A stretch of DNA of 7,600 nt from NCBI GenBank assembly GCA_003165615.1, contig PLWR01000492.1:1-7600 (forward strand), written 5' to 3'. The notes under the pieces were generated by a model. It did not search any database. It was given only the letters and a program-made list of their open reading frames with translations, and was not told the origin of the DNA. This DNA is from Acidobacteriota bacterium. GTDB lineage: Bacteria > Acidobacteriota > Terriglobia > UBA7540. Within the stretch, counting starts at the first letter, position 1. Every line of letters begins with the position of its first letter. The translations under genes were made by a program, and so were the position numbers. This document shows positions 1-7,600 of this stretch, one piece after another.

Positions 1-1247
<1,247 letters not shown>

Positions 1248-1263
1248 TCCTGGGAGGAAGTAA

Positions 1264-2961
1264 ATGAAAAGCATTCAAAAAATAATCCTGCTCGTCGTTG
1301 CGGTCGTCGTGGCGTTGGTCGTAGTCGCCGTTCTCGGAATTGTTTACGCCCGGCGGATAAAGCCGCATACGGTGCTGGTGGTTCGAATCGAGGGTGAGAT
1401 TCCGGAGCAGGAGCCGCAAAACTCCCTTCAGGATTTACTCAACGGCCCGGCTACGACAGTCACGGACATCACCGAGGGAATTGAGCGGGCGCGCACGGAC
1501 CCGCACATCACCGCGCTTGAGGTTTGGGTGGGCGAGACCACCATGAGCATGGGCAAGATTCAGGAGATCCGCGATCGCATTGAGGCCTTCAACCGGGCCC
1601 GCAAACTCAGTGTCGCCTACCTGGAGTTTGCCACCAACCGATCCTACTACCTCGCTTCGGCTTGCCAGACGCTCGTCATGCTTCCCAGGTCGGAGTTTCA
1701 CCTTCACGGCATGATGGCTTCGACGACGTTCCTGCGAGGCACGTTTGACAAGCTCGGGATATACCCTGACTTCCTCCACATTGGCGACTACAAGAACGCC
1801 ACCAACGTTTACACCGAGAAGAAGTTCACGGCGGCGCATCGTGAGGCAACGAAGGGGCTGGTGGATGACTGGTACCGCCAATTCGTGCAGGGGGTGGCGG
1901 AGTCGCGCAACATGAAGCCGGAAATGGTAGAAAAACTTATCGCGGCGGGCCCGTACAATTCTGACGACGCCCCGGCTACCGGTCTGGTGGATCGCGTTGC
2001 CTATGGCGACGACGTCTGGGATTTTGTCGAAATGAAGAACCATGGATATGATCGGCGCATCAACCTGCACCCGTACCTCGACAGGACGGAGAAATTCACC
2101 GCCAACAAGATCGCGGTGATTTACGCAGTGGGAGAGATTGGGCCCGGCCGCAGCACATCTTCGCCGTGGGGAGAGGAAATGATGGGTTCGGACACCATTG
2201 CCCAGCAGTTTCGCCGCGCCCGCACTGATGATTTCGTAAAGGCCGTGGTGGTGCGCGTGGATTCGCCCGGCGGCGTCGCTTACTCTTCTGAAGTGATCCG
2301 GCATGAGCTGGAGCTGACGAAAGAGGTCAAGCCGGTGGTGGTCTCCATGTCGGATGTTGCCGCTTCCGGTGGATACTGGCTGGCGATGTCGGCCAACCGG
2401 ATCGTCGCGGAGCCGGGCACCATCACGGGTTCCATCGGAGTGCTGATGGGTAAATTCAATATTCAGGGGCTCTATGACAAATTAGGGTTGAGCACGGACT
2501 TCGTTGCCACCACGGCGAACTCGACGCTGGAATATCCCTTCCAGAATTTCACCCCGGCGCAGCGGGAAACCGAGCTCAAGAATATGCATGAGACTTACAA
2601 CGATTTTCTTGAGGGCGTGGCGGAGGGTCGCCACATGAAGGTTGAAGACGTGGATAAAATCGCGCAAGGCCGCGTGTGGACGGGCGAGCGCGCCCGCCAG
2701 CTCGGCCTGGTGGATGAACTGGGGGGATTGCACACGGCCATCGCCCGCGCGCGCCAATTGGCCAGGATTCCCGCGGATGAAAGGCTAGGCCTCTTGTCGC
2801 TGCCCGAGCACCGCTCGTTCTTCCAGCGCCTGCTGGAAACTCCCGAGGATGACAGCGCTTTCGCCTCCCCCCCCTCCCTGCATGTATGGCTGGGCAAGCT
2901 GGAATCGCTGGCGAACTATTCGGTGTGGACGATTCTGCCGGGAGTGCCGGAAGTACAGTAG
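1264..2961 (+). CDS. sppA: Signal peptide peptidase SppA, S49 family, long (67K-like) form
   Basis: SppA is an inner-membrane serine protease that degrades cleaved signal peptides, with its catalytic domains on the periplasmic side. The 565-residue product has one N-terminal membrane anchor (about residues 7-29, followed by ARRIK) and two S49 repeats. The N-terminal repeat (about 36-250) supplies the candidate general-base lysine K177 in GDYKNA, matching the YKSA lysine of E. coli SppA. The C-terminal repeat (about 282-500) supplies the nucleophile S368 in AASGGYW, followed by the conserved TITGSIGV. VDSPGG (332-337) is also typical. Length is slightly below the E. coli enzyme (about 618). 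The start is fixed by GGGAGGA at 1252-1258, 5 nt before ATG. The gene stands alone, divergent from eno and convergent with the kinase operon. An uninterrupted run of eight C (2867-2874) lies near the 3' end, and the last codons merge into the heptamer array. Confidence 0.95.
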   Translation: MKSIQKIILLVVAVVVALVVVAVLGIVYARRIKPHTVLVVRIEGEIPEQEPQNSLQDLLNGPATTVTDITEGIERARTDPHITALEVWVGETTMSMGKIQEIRDRIEAFNRARKLSVAYLEFATNRSYYLASACQTLVMLPRSEFHLHGMMASTTFLRGTFDKLGIYPDFLHIGDYKNATNVYTEKKFTAAHREATKGLVDDWYRQFVQGVAESRNMKPEMVEKLIAAGPYNSDDAPATGLVDRVAYGDDVWDFVEMKNHGYDRRINLHPYLDRTEKFTANKIAVIYAVGEIGPGRSTSSPWGEEMMGSDTIAQQFRRARTDDFVKAVVVRVDSPGGVAYSSEVIRHELELTKEVKPVVVSMSDVAASGGYWLAMSANRIVAEPGTITGSIGVLMGKFNIQGLYDKLGLSTDFVATTANSTLEYPFQNFTPAQRETELKNMHETYNDFLEGVAEGRHMKVEDVDKIAQGRVWTGERARQLGLVDELGGLHTAIARARQLARIPADERLGLLSLPEHRSFFQRLLETPEDDSAFASPPSLHVWLGKLESLANYSVWTILPGVPEVQ

Positions 2962-3016
2962 GCAGTAAGCAGCAGGCAGTAGGCACTAAGCACCAGGCAG
3001 AAAGCAGAAAGCGGCG
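2954..3016. repeat. Degenerate 7-bp tandem repeat array at the sppA stop codon
   Basis: From 2954 the sequence divides into consecutive heptamers: TACAGTA, GGCAGTA, AGCAGCA, GGCAGTA, GGCACTA, AGCACCA, GGCAGAA, AGCAGAA, and a fading AGCGGCG. The consensus is approximately RGCAGNA. The phase holds for about eight units without insertion or deletion. The sppA TAG stop (2959-2961) lies inside the array, so the last coding bases belong to it. I recall similar degenerate heptamer arrays in intergenic DNA of Acidobacteriota and short heptamer repeats in cyanobacteria; that link is from memory. No function is evident. Confidence 0.7.
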
Positions 3017-3085
3017 AATGGTGTAGAAAGTGACCCCCACCAGCCGAACAACCATGGGAACTACATGCGGGTCAGAAGCTTGCTC

Positions 3086-3420
3086 TCAAGCTCTCCCGTG
3101 AGCGGTGGCGTACTCATAAGACTGCCTGAGAAGTTTTCCGAGGAGTTCCGCACGTTGTTTTACGTCAGCCTTAGCGAGACGTAGGCGATAGCGTGCCCAC
3201 CTCTCATCGTAATCCATCAAGTCAACGCCAGCCTTATCCAAGTCTTCGTCGACTTCATTCGATAACGTTAAGAAATCGACTGGTGATTTCTTCGGCTACA
3301 ATTACGGCACAATGGTCATATTGGGGAAATCGTTCTCGTTCAATATCCCAATACTCGATCGTTCGGATGCCCGCCACCACCGTAACCTCGGCAACGCACT
3401 TGGGCAAAAACTGACGCGTT
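3086..3420 (-). pseudogene. Decayed remnant of an unidentified protein gene, frameshifted and internally deleted
   Basis: Two minus-strand reading frames together look like pieces of one protein. The upstream frame, read from about 3420 and stopping at TGA 3257-3255, contains EVTVVAGIRTIEYWD and then AVIVAEEITSRFLNVIE. The second frame, open from 3295 to the TGA at 3088-3086, ends with DKAGVDLMDYDERWARYRLR, a Lys/Leu-rich helix and a C-terminal GRA. Neither has a convincing start codon or ribosome binding site. The amino-acid patterns are protein-like, unlike shadow frames. I have an unverified recollection of hypothetical proteins carrying both motifs in this order but separated by a long segment. 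If so, an internal deletion near 3255-3265 joined them out of frame. The upstream frame stays open back to the kinase stop codon, but residues before about 3420 do not look conserved. The nearest intact neighbour is the kinase, on the same strand. Confidence 0.6.
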
Positions 3421-3481
3421 ATACATAACCCCAGATCGGTGATATCAAGGGCCTGATCGTACCGACAAAGTCCATCGGACT
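3418..3481. other. Cluster of short dyads downstream of the kinase gene
   Basis: Three symmetric elements lie in the 77 nt after the kinase stop (3495-3497). They are AGTCC-ATC-GGACT (3469-3481); an imperfect 30-bp dyad, TCGGT/ACCGA outside and ATCA/TGAT inside (3436-3465); and GTTAT-AC-ATAAC (3418-3429). On the minus strand the first is followed by TTTGT, which makes it a poor candidate for an intrinsic terminator of the receptor-yfiR-kinase operon. None has a proper U-tract or a long GC stem. They could equally mark a junction where the adjacent decayed gene was inserted or rearranged. Confidence 0.25.
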
Positions 3482-3494
3482 GGCGGGGGATGGG

Positions 3495-5171
3495 TCAGCG
3501 CTTTTGGTGCTGCGGCCCAGCGTGCTCGCCCTCGAGAAGTTGGTAAGAAGGCTCATTTCCCTCGGCTTTTACCTCATCACCGAGGGGCAGACGGATATAG
3601 AAAGTGGTTCCCTTACCAAGCTCGCTGGTGAAAGTGATGGTCCCCCCGTGCTTGTCAACCACTACTGAGCGGGCAATCGCCAAGCCCTGCCCTGTCCCTC
3701 GACCAATCTCCTTGGTGGTGAAGAAAGGGTCAAAGACCTTTTCACGAATATCTTCGGAGATGCCACCCCCTGTGTCGGCAATGGATATTAGAACGGCAGC
3801 TTTATCGAGTGAAGTCCGAACGCGGATGATACCCTTCTTCGCGGTTCCTTTCACCACGTCGCCGATGGCATGGGCGGCGTTCACGAGCAGGTTGAGGAAG
3901 ACCTGGTTCACGGCGCTGATGTTGCAAGTGACCGGAGGCAGATCACCAAATTCTGTTTCCACGTTGGCGACATACTTCAGCTCATTGCGTGCGACGGTAA
4001 GGGTACTTATAAGCGCCTTATTAATATCGGCTGCCACCTTCTCCTTCAGGTCGATATGGGCAAATTCCTTCATAGCGCGCACAATGGTTGCCACGCGCTC
4101 GACGCCTTCCAGCGTCTGGGCAAGGCTCTTAGGAGTTTCTTCCACTAGAAATTCCAAATCCGCAGCTTCGATGGCCTCGCGGACTTCCCCCACCAGGTTG
4201 GGGCTTACGGAACCCGCCGCGGCAGCATCCACCACCCCTTGATACTTTGCGAGCAAGGATTGAAATGCCGCAAAGGTCCCCTGCAGGAAGCGAGTGTTGT
4301 CGCCGATGAACTGAATGGGCGTGTTGATTTCGTGGGCGATTCCTGAGGCCAGTCTGCCGATGGATTCGAGTTTCTGAGCTTGACGGAGTTCGACCTCCGC
4401 GGCCAACAACTCCGCCGTGCGCGCAGTGACCTCTTCCTGCAAATGGTCCCGATATTGTTTCAGCTCGCAGTCCTGCCGCTGGATTTGTTCCAGCATGTGA
4501 TTGAAATCATCGACCAGATTTCCGACCTCGTCTTCATTCTCCTTGACCGCGCGGATGGAATAGTCATGCCGTACGGAAACCAATCGAGCAACTTGGGCAA
4601 GATTCAGGATGGGCGCCGAGATGGCACTTTGGAATTTCAAGGAGAGGCCCAGTGCCGCGAGCAGGGCCACCGACAGGATGACGCCGATGATCACGCTGAA
4701 CCGCGTGATCCGATCGTGCATTTCGCGGAGGTCCGAAACCAGGTACAACTTTCCAATCGTTCGGCCCGAAACGCGTATTGATTCTGAAACCCACAAAAGG
4801 TCCCCCACGATTCTGATTTCCCCGGACTGAAGCTGAGGTTTCGGAGGGTTGCTCCCCGCTGTATCGCGCCGGTATGCCGCAAACAGTTCGCCGTCCGACG
4901 AATAGACGTAGGCCGCCACAATATTGGGTTTAGCTCGAAGTCCAGAAAGGAGTTCCTCCGCCACCCCCTGGTCTCGGAAGCCCAAGGCCGCGTTGATGTT
5001 TGACCCGATGATTTCTGCCTGTGTCGTCAGATCCTTTTTCACTGAGTCTCGCAAGGCGAACAGGTCGTACATCGCGAAAGCTGCGCAGGATAAAACCAGG
5101 GCAGGAGCCACGACAGCCATAGTGATCATCAGTAGCTTGTGCTTGATCCGCAGTTTTCGGTAGCTCAGCAT
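3495..5171 (-). CDS. CHASE8-HAMP sensor histidine kinase
   Basis: This 558-residue inner-membrane kinase should autophosphorylate on histidine in response to a periplasmic signal and pass the phosphate to a response regulator. Domains in order: TM1 (about 13-36); a periplasmic CHASE8-like domain (about 40-155, with [14 protein letters not shown] and a [14 protein letters not shown] helix-strand); TM2 (158-178); HAMP (179-232, P187 and [14 protein letters not shown]); a coiled coil (232-265); HisKA with H280 in GIAHEINTP; and HATPase with the N box [14 protein letters not shown] (N427, N431), DTGGG (466-470), DPFF (481-484) and GRGTGQGL (490-497). The stretch from 290 to 370 is long, with extra helix between the two DHp helices. 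The purine-rich GGAGGGGAGGA at 5192-5182 lies 10 nt before the ATG and supports the start. It is the last gene of the operon, 62 nt after the YfiR gene. All catalytic motifs are intact. The cognate regulator is not visible. Confidence 0.93.
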   Translation of the reverse strand: MLSYRKLRIKHKLLMITMAVVAPALVLSCAAFAMYDLFALRDSVKKDLTTQAEIIGSNINAALGFRDQGVAEELLSGLRAKPNIVAAYVYSSDGELFAAYRRDTAGSNPPKPQLQSGEIRIVGDLLWVSESIRVSGRTIGKLYLVSDLREMHDRITRFSVIIGVILSVALLAALGLSLKFQSAISAPILNLAQVARLVSVRHDYSIRAVKENEDEVGNLVDDFNHMLEQIQRQDCELKQYRDHLQEEVTARTAELLAAEVELRQAQKLESIGRLASGIAHEINTPIQFIGDNTRFLQGTFAAFQSLLAKYQGVVDAAAAGSVSPNLVGEVREAIEAADLEFLVEETPKSLAQTLEGVERVATIVRAMKEFAHIDLKEKVAADINKALISTLTVARNELKYVANVETEFGDLPPVTCNISAVNQVFLNLLVNAAHAIGDVVKGTAKKGIIRVRTSLDKAAVLISIADTGGGISEDIREKVFDPFFTTKEIGRGTGQGLAIARSVVVDKHGGTITFTSELGKGTTFYIRLPLGDEVKAEGNEPSYQLLEGEHAGPQHQKR

Positions 5172-5192
5172 TCTTTCACTGTCCTCCCCTCC

Positions 5193-5210
5193 GCCAGAGG
5201 GCCCTCAGGC
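5193..5210. promoter_or_regulatory. 18-bp imperfect palindrome between the YfiR and kinase genes
   Basis: The sequence GCC-a-GAGGGCCCTC-a-GGC is symmetric over 18 bp with one mismatched pair, and its 10-bp core is a perfect palindrome. It lies in the 62-nt gap, one base upstream of the kinase Shine-Dalgarno region. It could be a DNA-binding site or an RNA fold that tunes kinase expression relative to the upstream genes. No U-tract follows, so a terminator is unlikely. Confidence 0.3.
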
Positions 5211-5233
5211 CGCACGGGCAGCCCTACCGCGAC

Positions 5234-5869
5234 TCACGGATGAGGCGCGTCTCGAACGATCTTCGCAATTGCGAGGACTTTGGAGCTGATCGTCAACGGG
5301 GTTTGCTTGGCGGCATCCAGGTTGATCTCAAAATGCAACTTGTTCTTTTCGATGGTGAAGTTGATGATGCCGCCCCGCTGGGCAAACCCTTTGGTCTCTC
5401 CGATGGTAAGGACGGAGGAACCTCGCAAGCTGTCGATAATGCTTGCCGCCTGTTTCGACTCGGGCGCCGGCACAAAGACCATATGGCAATTTCTCAAATT
5501 GGCCCCTCGCTTGACGCTCATAATCGCGATCGCATGTTGATCAACGGTGCGGTTCAGAAGTTCCTGCTCGAGGTCCGGATCAAAGGGATCTTGCCCGGCC
5601 ACGCACACCACCAGGGGCGAGGTGGGGGTCTCGAAAGCCGCCGAAGGCCACCGTACGAACTGTGCAAACTGGTAAAGGAAGGCAAGCTTGACGGGGTATT
5701 CGGCGGTCTCCTCGCCCTGGGTGGAACTGACCGGCAGCACCCCCCAGACGAGCCCACAGGCCACTAAGAGCAGCGCCCCGCTGCGAATGATGCGGGTGGT
5801 GACTTGAGCAACTCGATAGTCGCTCCGCCAAGGCCCCGAATTGTCATGCATCCGTCCGTGTGTTTTCAT
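5234..5869 (-). CDS. YfiR/DUF4154-family periplasmic regulatory protein
   Basis: YfiR-family proteins are small periplasmic regulators; Pseudomonas YfiR binds and represses the membrane cyclase YfiN. This 211-residue product has a basic N-terminus (TTRIIRS) and a hydrophobic stretch (about 31-46), ending near SSTQGEE, that reads as an export signal. LVAC at 35-38 formally matches a lipobox, but hydrophobic residues follow, so ordinary signal peptidase cleavage near 50 is preferred. The mature part opens with the family motif YPVKLAFLYQFAQFVRWP (58-75). It continues with VVCVAGQDPF (87-96), RNCHMVFVP (126-134), SVLTIGETKGFAQRGGIINF (152-171) and a C-terminal basic helix. C89 and C128 are 39 residues apart, the spacing of one YfiR disulfide (C71-C110 in Pseudomonas, from memory). 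The start lies 6 nt after the receptor stop without a clear Shine-Dalgarno, which suggests translational coupling; the Met at 5851 is an alternative. Confidence 0.9.
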   Translation of the reverse strand: MKTHGRMHDNSGPWRSDYRVAQVTTRIIRSGALLLVACGLVWGVLPVSSTQGEETAEYPVKLAFLYQFAQFVRWPSAAFETPTSPLVVCVAGQDPFDPDLEQELLNRTVDQHAIAIMSVKRGANLRNCHMVFVPAPESKQAASIIDSLRGSSVLTIGETKGFAQRGGIINFTIEKNKLHFEINLDAAKQTPLTISSKVLAIAKIVRDAPHP

Positions 5870-5875
5870 TTGCCG

Positions 5876-7600
5876 CTAAAAGTGATAACTGACTTTCACC
5901 CGGAAAGTCCGGCCATCCTGATCAATAATGTCTTCCCGGTGCTCCTCCGCGCCAGGGTCGCCATAGATCTGGTCAAAAACGTTGTAGATGCTTGCCGATA
6001 GCTCCCATCCCTTCAACGCCTTTTGGCTGAAAAGCGTGAGGTTAGGTACGACATAGGCTCCGGCGTAATTTCCCGCGAGAGTCCTTCTTTTGCTGACGTA
6101 TTGGGCGTTCATGCTCGCGAAGGCTTTCCTGTGGAAGATCGGTACGCTCAGGTAGGCTTGCGCCAACGTGTGCGGGGAGTTGGTGAGAGGACTCACGTTG
6201 TTCACATCCCGGGCGTCCTGAAAGCTGAAGCTGCCGCCAGCTTCGAGGCCAGAGGGAAATTTCTTCTTCAGCGCCACTTCCAGCCCTTGCAAATTGATGT
6301 TGTTGCTGTTGCGGTAAACAACCAGCCCCGTACTGGGGTCATTCTCCTCGCTGATCAGCCCGCGGATGGGGTAGAAATAACCTGAGACGCTCAGACGGAG
6401 ATTGTTCTGGATCTCCTGCTCCACCACCACTTCGGTGGTCTTGACAGTTTCGGGCTTCAGGTTCGGGTTCGGCTCGCTACCGCCCCCGTACTCGTACAAT
6501 TCGTAGGCAGTAGGAGCGCGAAATGCCTGGCCAAAGAGGAGTTTGAGCGTCGTCCTCTCAAAGGGACTGTAAATGACGTCCACTCGCGGGTTGGTGGTTC
6601 CGCCAAACGTCGAATATTGGTCGTGACGTAATCCCAGATCGAGAACGAGATTGCGCCGAATGGGGATCGAGTCCTGGGCGAAGACAGTCCAAATAGTGGA
6701 GGACCTTCGGTCGTTCAAGTACTGGAAGTACGGTTGGATATCATAGTTCTCTTGATCCTGCTTAAAGTTATCGCGGTATTCCGACCCTGCGATCAGTGTC
6801 TGGTTACCCCACGCCTTTTTCGAAACATCGAACTCTGCCCCCCAGCGCTGGCCAAACCCCAGGTCCTTGTTGACGACCCGCGAGGGCCCTCCCGATGCTG
6901 AATTATCATCGATGTAGGTGCCATCATACGTATAATGGTCATAGTAAAGACGGGCTTTGTAGCCCCAGTCACTGCCGAACTTGTGGTCGTACTTGAGATC
7001 GAGGTAGCCCGGAGCATCGATGGTCCGCGTCCCGGGATCATCGAAAATGGTGTCGAACGAGGCAGTGGGAATGGTCTTTTCTCTCCATCCGTAAGCTCCT
7101 TCGAGCGTCAAGCCATAATGTGAAAGTTTCGCAAATACTTGGCGATACTGATCGCCATCGCAATCTCGCGCGATGCCATAGTTCGTCGCGGGACTGTCAA
7201 ACTCCGGGAAATACAGCCGCTCGTGGCCCCGGCTGTCATAAAAAGACGCCGACAGCAGCATGTCCCAACTGTTGCGGAATCGGTTGCTGTAAGTTAGGCG
7301 AGTCTTAAACGTCCCGTAGCTGGCCAACTCGGCGGAGGCAGTGAGATTTCTTCCGTTGCCGGCTCGCTTCGTAATGACGTTGACGACCCCCAGGAAGGCA
7401 TCGGCAACATACAGCGAGGAGTTCGGGCCCCGAATCACCTCCACCCGGTCAATCAGATCGACGTCAATCGGAAACTCCGTTCCGATGAGGGCCTGATCAT
7501 AAACATTGTCGTTTAAGAGGTGGCCGTCCACCAGCAGCAAAATGCGGCTGTTGTAATCTCCCGGACGGCCAAAGCCACGAACCCCCAAGTAGCTATAATT
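5876..7600 (-). CDS. TonB-dependent outer-membrane receptor, 5' end outside the window
   Basis: TonB-dependent receptors are 22-strand outer-membrane barrels that import ligands such as siderophores, cobalamin or sugars using energy from TonB-ExbBD; some also signal. The frame is open to the right edge, so the visible 574 residues are the C-terminal portion, and the signal peptide, TonB box and early plug are missing. The plug continues with VRGFGRPGDYNSRILLLVDG and the hallmark VEVIRGPNSSLY followed by GVVNVITKRAG. The rest is barrel: alternating aromatic strands, RNLVLDLGLRHDQYSTFGG, the strongly typical GQAFRAPTAYELYEYGGG, and the C-terminal RVKVSYHF with a final Phe for BAM-dependent assembly. 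The TTG at 7588 is only an internal Leu codon, not the start. The gene is followed after 6 nt by the YfiR gene and then the kinase. Ligand cannot be predicted. Similarity is to the general FecA/CirA-like type. Confidence 0.93.
   Translation of the reverse strand, partial: NYSYLGVRGFGRPGDYNSRILLLVDGHLLNDNVYDQALIGTEFPIDVDLIDRVEVIRGPNSSLYVADAFLGVVNVITKRAGNGRNLTASAELASYGTFKTRLTYSNRFRNSWDMLLSASFYDSRGHERLYFPEFDSPATNYGIARDCDGDQYRQVFAKLSHYGLTLEGAYGWREKTIPTASFDTIFDDPGTRTIDAPGYLDLKYDHKFGSDWGYKARLYYDHYTYDGTYIDDNSASGGPSRVVNKDLGFGQRWGAEFDVSKKAWGNQTLIAGSEYRDNFKQDQENYDIQPYFQYLNDRRSSTIWTVFAQDSIPIRRNLVLDLGLRHDQYSTFGGTTNPRVDVIYSPFERTTLKLLFGQAFRAPTAYELYEYGGGSEPNPNLKPETVKTTEVVVEQEIQNNLRLSVSGYFYPIRGLISEENDPSTGLVVYRNSNNINLQGLEVALKKKFPSGLEAGGSFSFQDARDVNNVSPLTNSPHTLAQAYLSVPIFHRKAFASMNAQYVSKRRTLAGNYAGAYVVPNLTLFSQKALKGWELSASIYNVFDQIYGDPGAEEHREDIIDQDGRTFRVKVSYHF

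Noticed and set aside
1435..2304. Long minus-strand frame (289 codons) opposite sppA
   Set aside because: It is a mirror frame of a GC-rich gene; rich in Arg, His and Val with no domain signal, while SppA catalytic motifs lie on the plus strand.
2954..3016. Heptamer array considered as a CRISPR array
   Set aside because: The units are 7 bp and contiguous with no spacers, so it is a simple tandem repeat.
2991..3023. CACCA...TGGTG inverted repeat as a terminator for sppA
   Set aside because: Only a 5-bp stem with a 23-nt loop that lies in the heptamer array, and no T-run follows it; no intrinsic terminator can be supported after sppA.
3193..3414. Plus-strand frame of 73 codons between sppA and the kinase gene
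   Set aside because: Its translation is low-complexity Ser/Thr/Arg, with no ribosome binding site, and it is opposite the much more protein-like minus-strand relic.
3604..4242. Plus-strand frame of 212 codons opposite the kinase
   Set aside because: It is antisense to the HATPase and DHp regions, whose H, N, G and F boxes are intact on the minus strand.
7586..7588. TTG as the start of the receptor gene
   Set aside because: The frame stays open to the window edge and this position is inside the plug domain, so it is an internal Leu codon.

Overview
This window looks like chromosomal DNA from a moderately GC-rich, Gram-negative-type bacterium. It encodes a TonB-dependent outer-membrane receptor and a YfiR-type periplasmic protein, so a two-membrane envelope is expected. 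My best guess at the group is Acidobacteriota. That rests on the overall style of the proteins and on a degenerate 7-bp repeat (GGCAGTA/AGCAGAA type) that I associate with those genomes; it is inference only.

Layout. Positions 1-958 (minus) hold the first 319 codons of enolase, whose 3' end lies beyond the left edge. A 305-bp divergent intergenic region (959-1263) carries candidate promoters for both directions and a structured leader. sppA (1264-2961, plus) is a membrane-anchored S49 signal-peptide peptidase with both catalytic residues present. From 2962 to 3494 no intact gene is visible. That stretch holds a heptamer repeat array starting at the sppA stop codon, a decayed minus-strand coding remnant (about 3086-3420), and several short dyads.

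From 3495 to the right edge there is one minus-strand operon, transcribed from high to low coordinates: a TonB-dependent receptor (7600-5876, 5' end outside the window), a YfiR/DUF4154 protein (5869-5234, after a 6-nt gap), and a sensor histidine kinase (5171-3495, after 62 nt). The kinase has a CHASE8-like periplasmic domain flanked by two membrane segments, then HAMP, HisKA and HATPase.

Working model. In the known Pseudomonas YfiBNR system, periplasmic YfiR represses YfiN, an inner-membrane diguanylate cyclase with a CHASE8-like sensor and HAMP, and an outer-membrane protein relieves the repression. Here the same kind of sensor is joined to a histidine kinase instead of a GGDEF domain, and the outer-membrane partner is a TonB-dependent receptor. 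The three genes therefore look like a trans-envelope sensing pathway (outer-membrane receptor, then periplasmic YfiR, then inner-membrane kinase). No response regulator is visible in the window. This is the most interesting content; the rest is housekeeping or debris.
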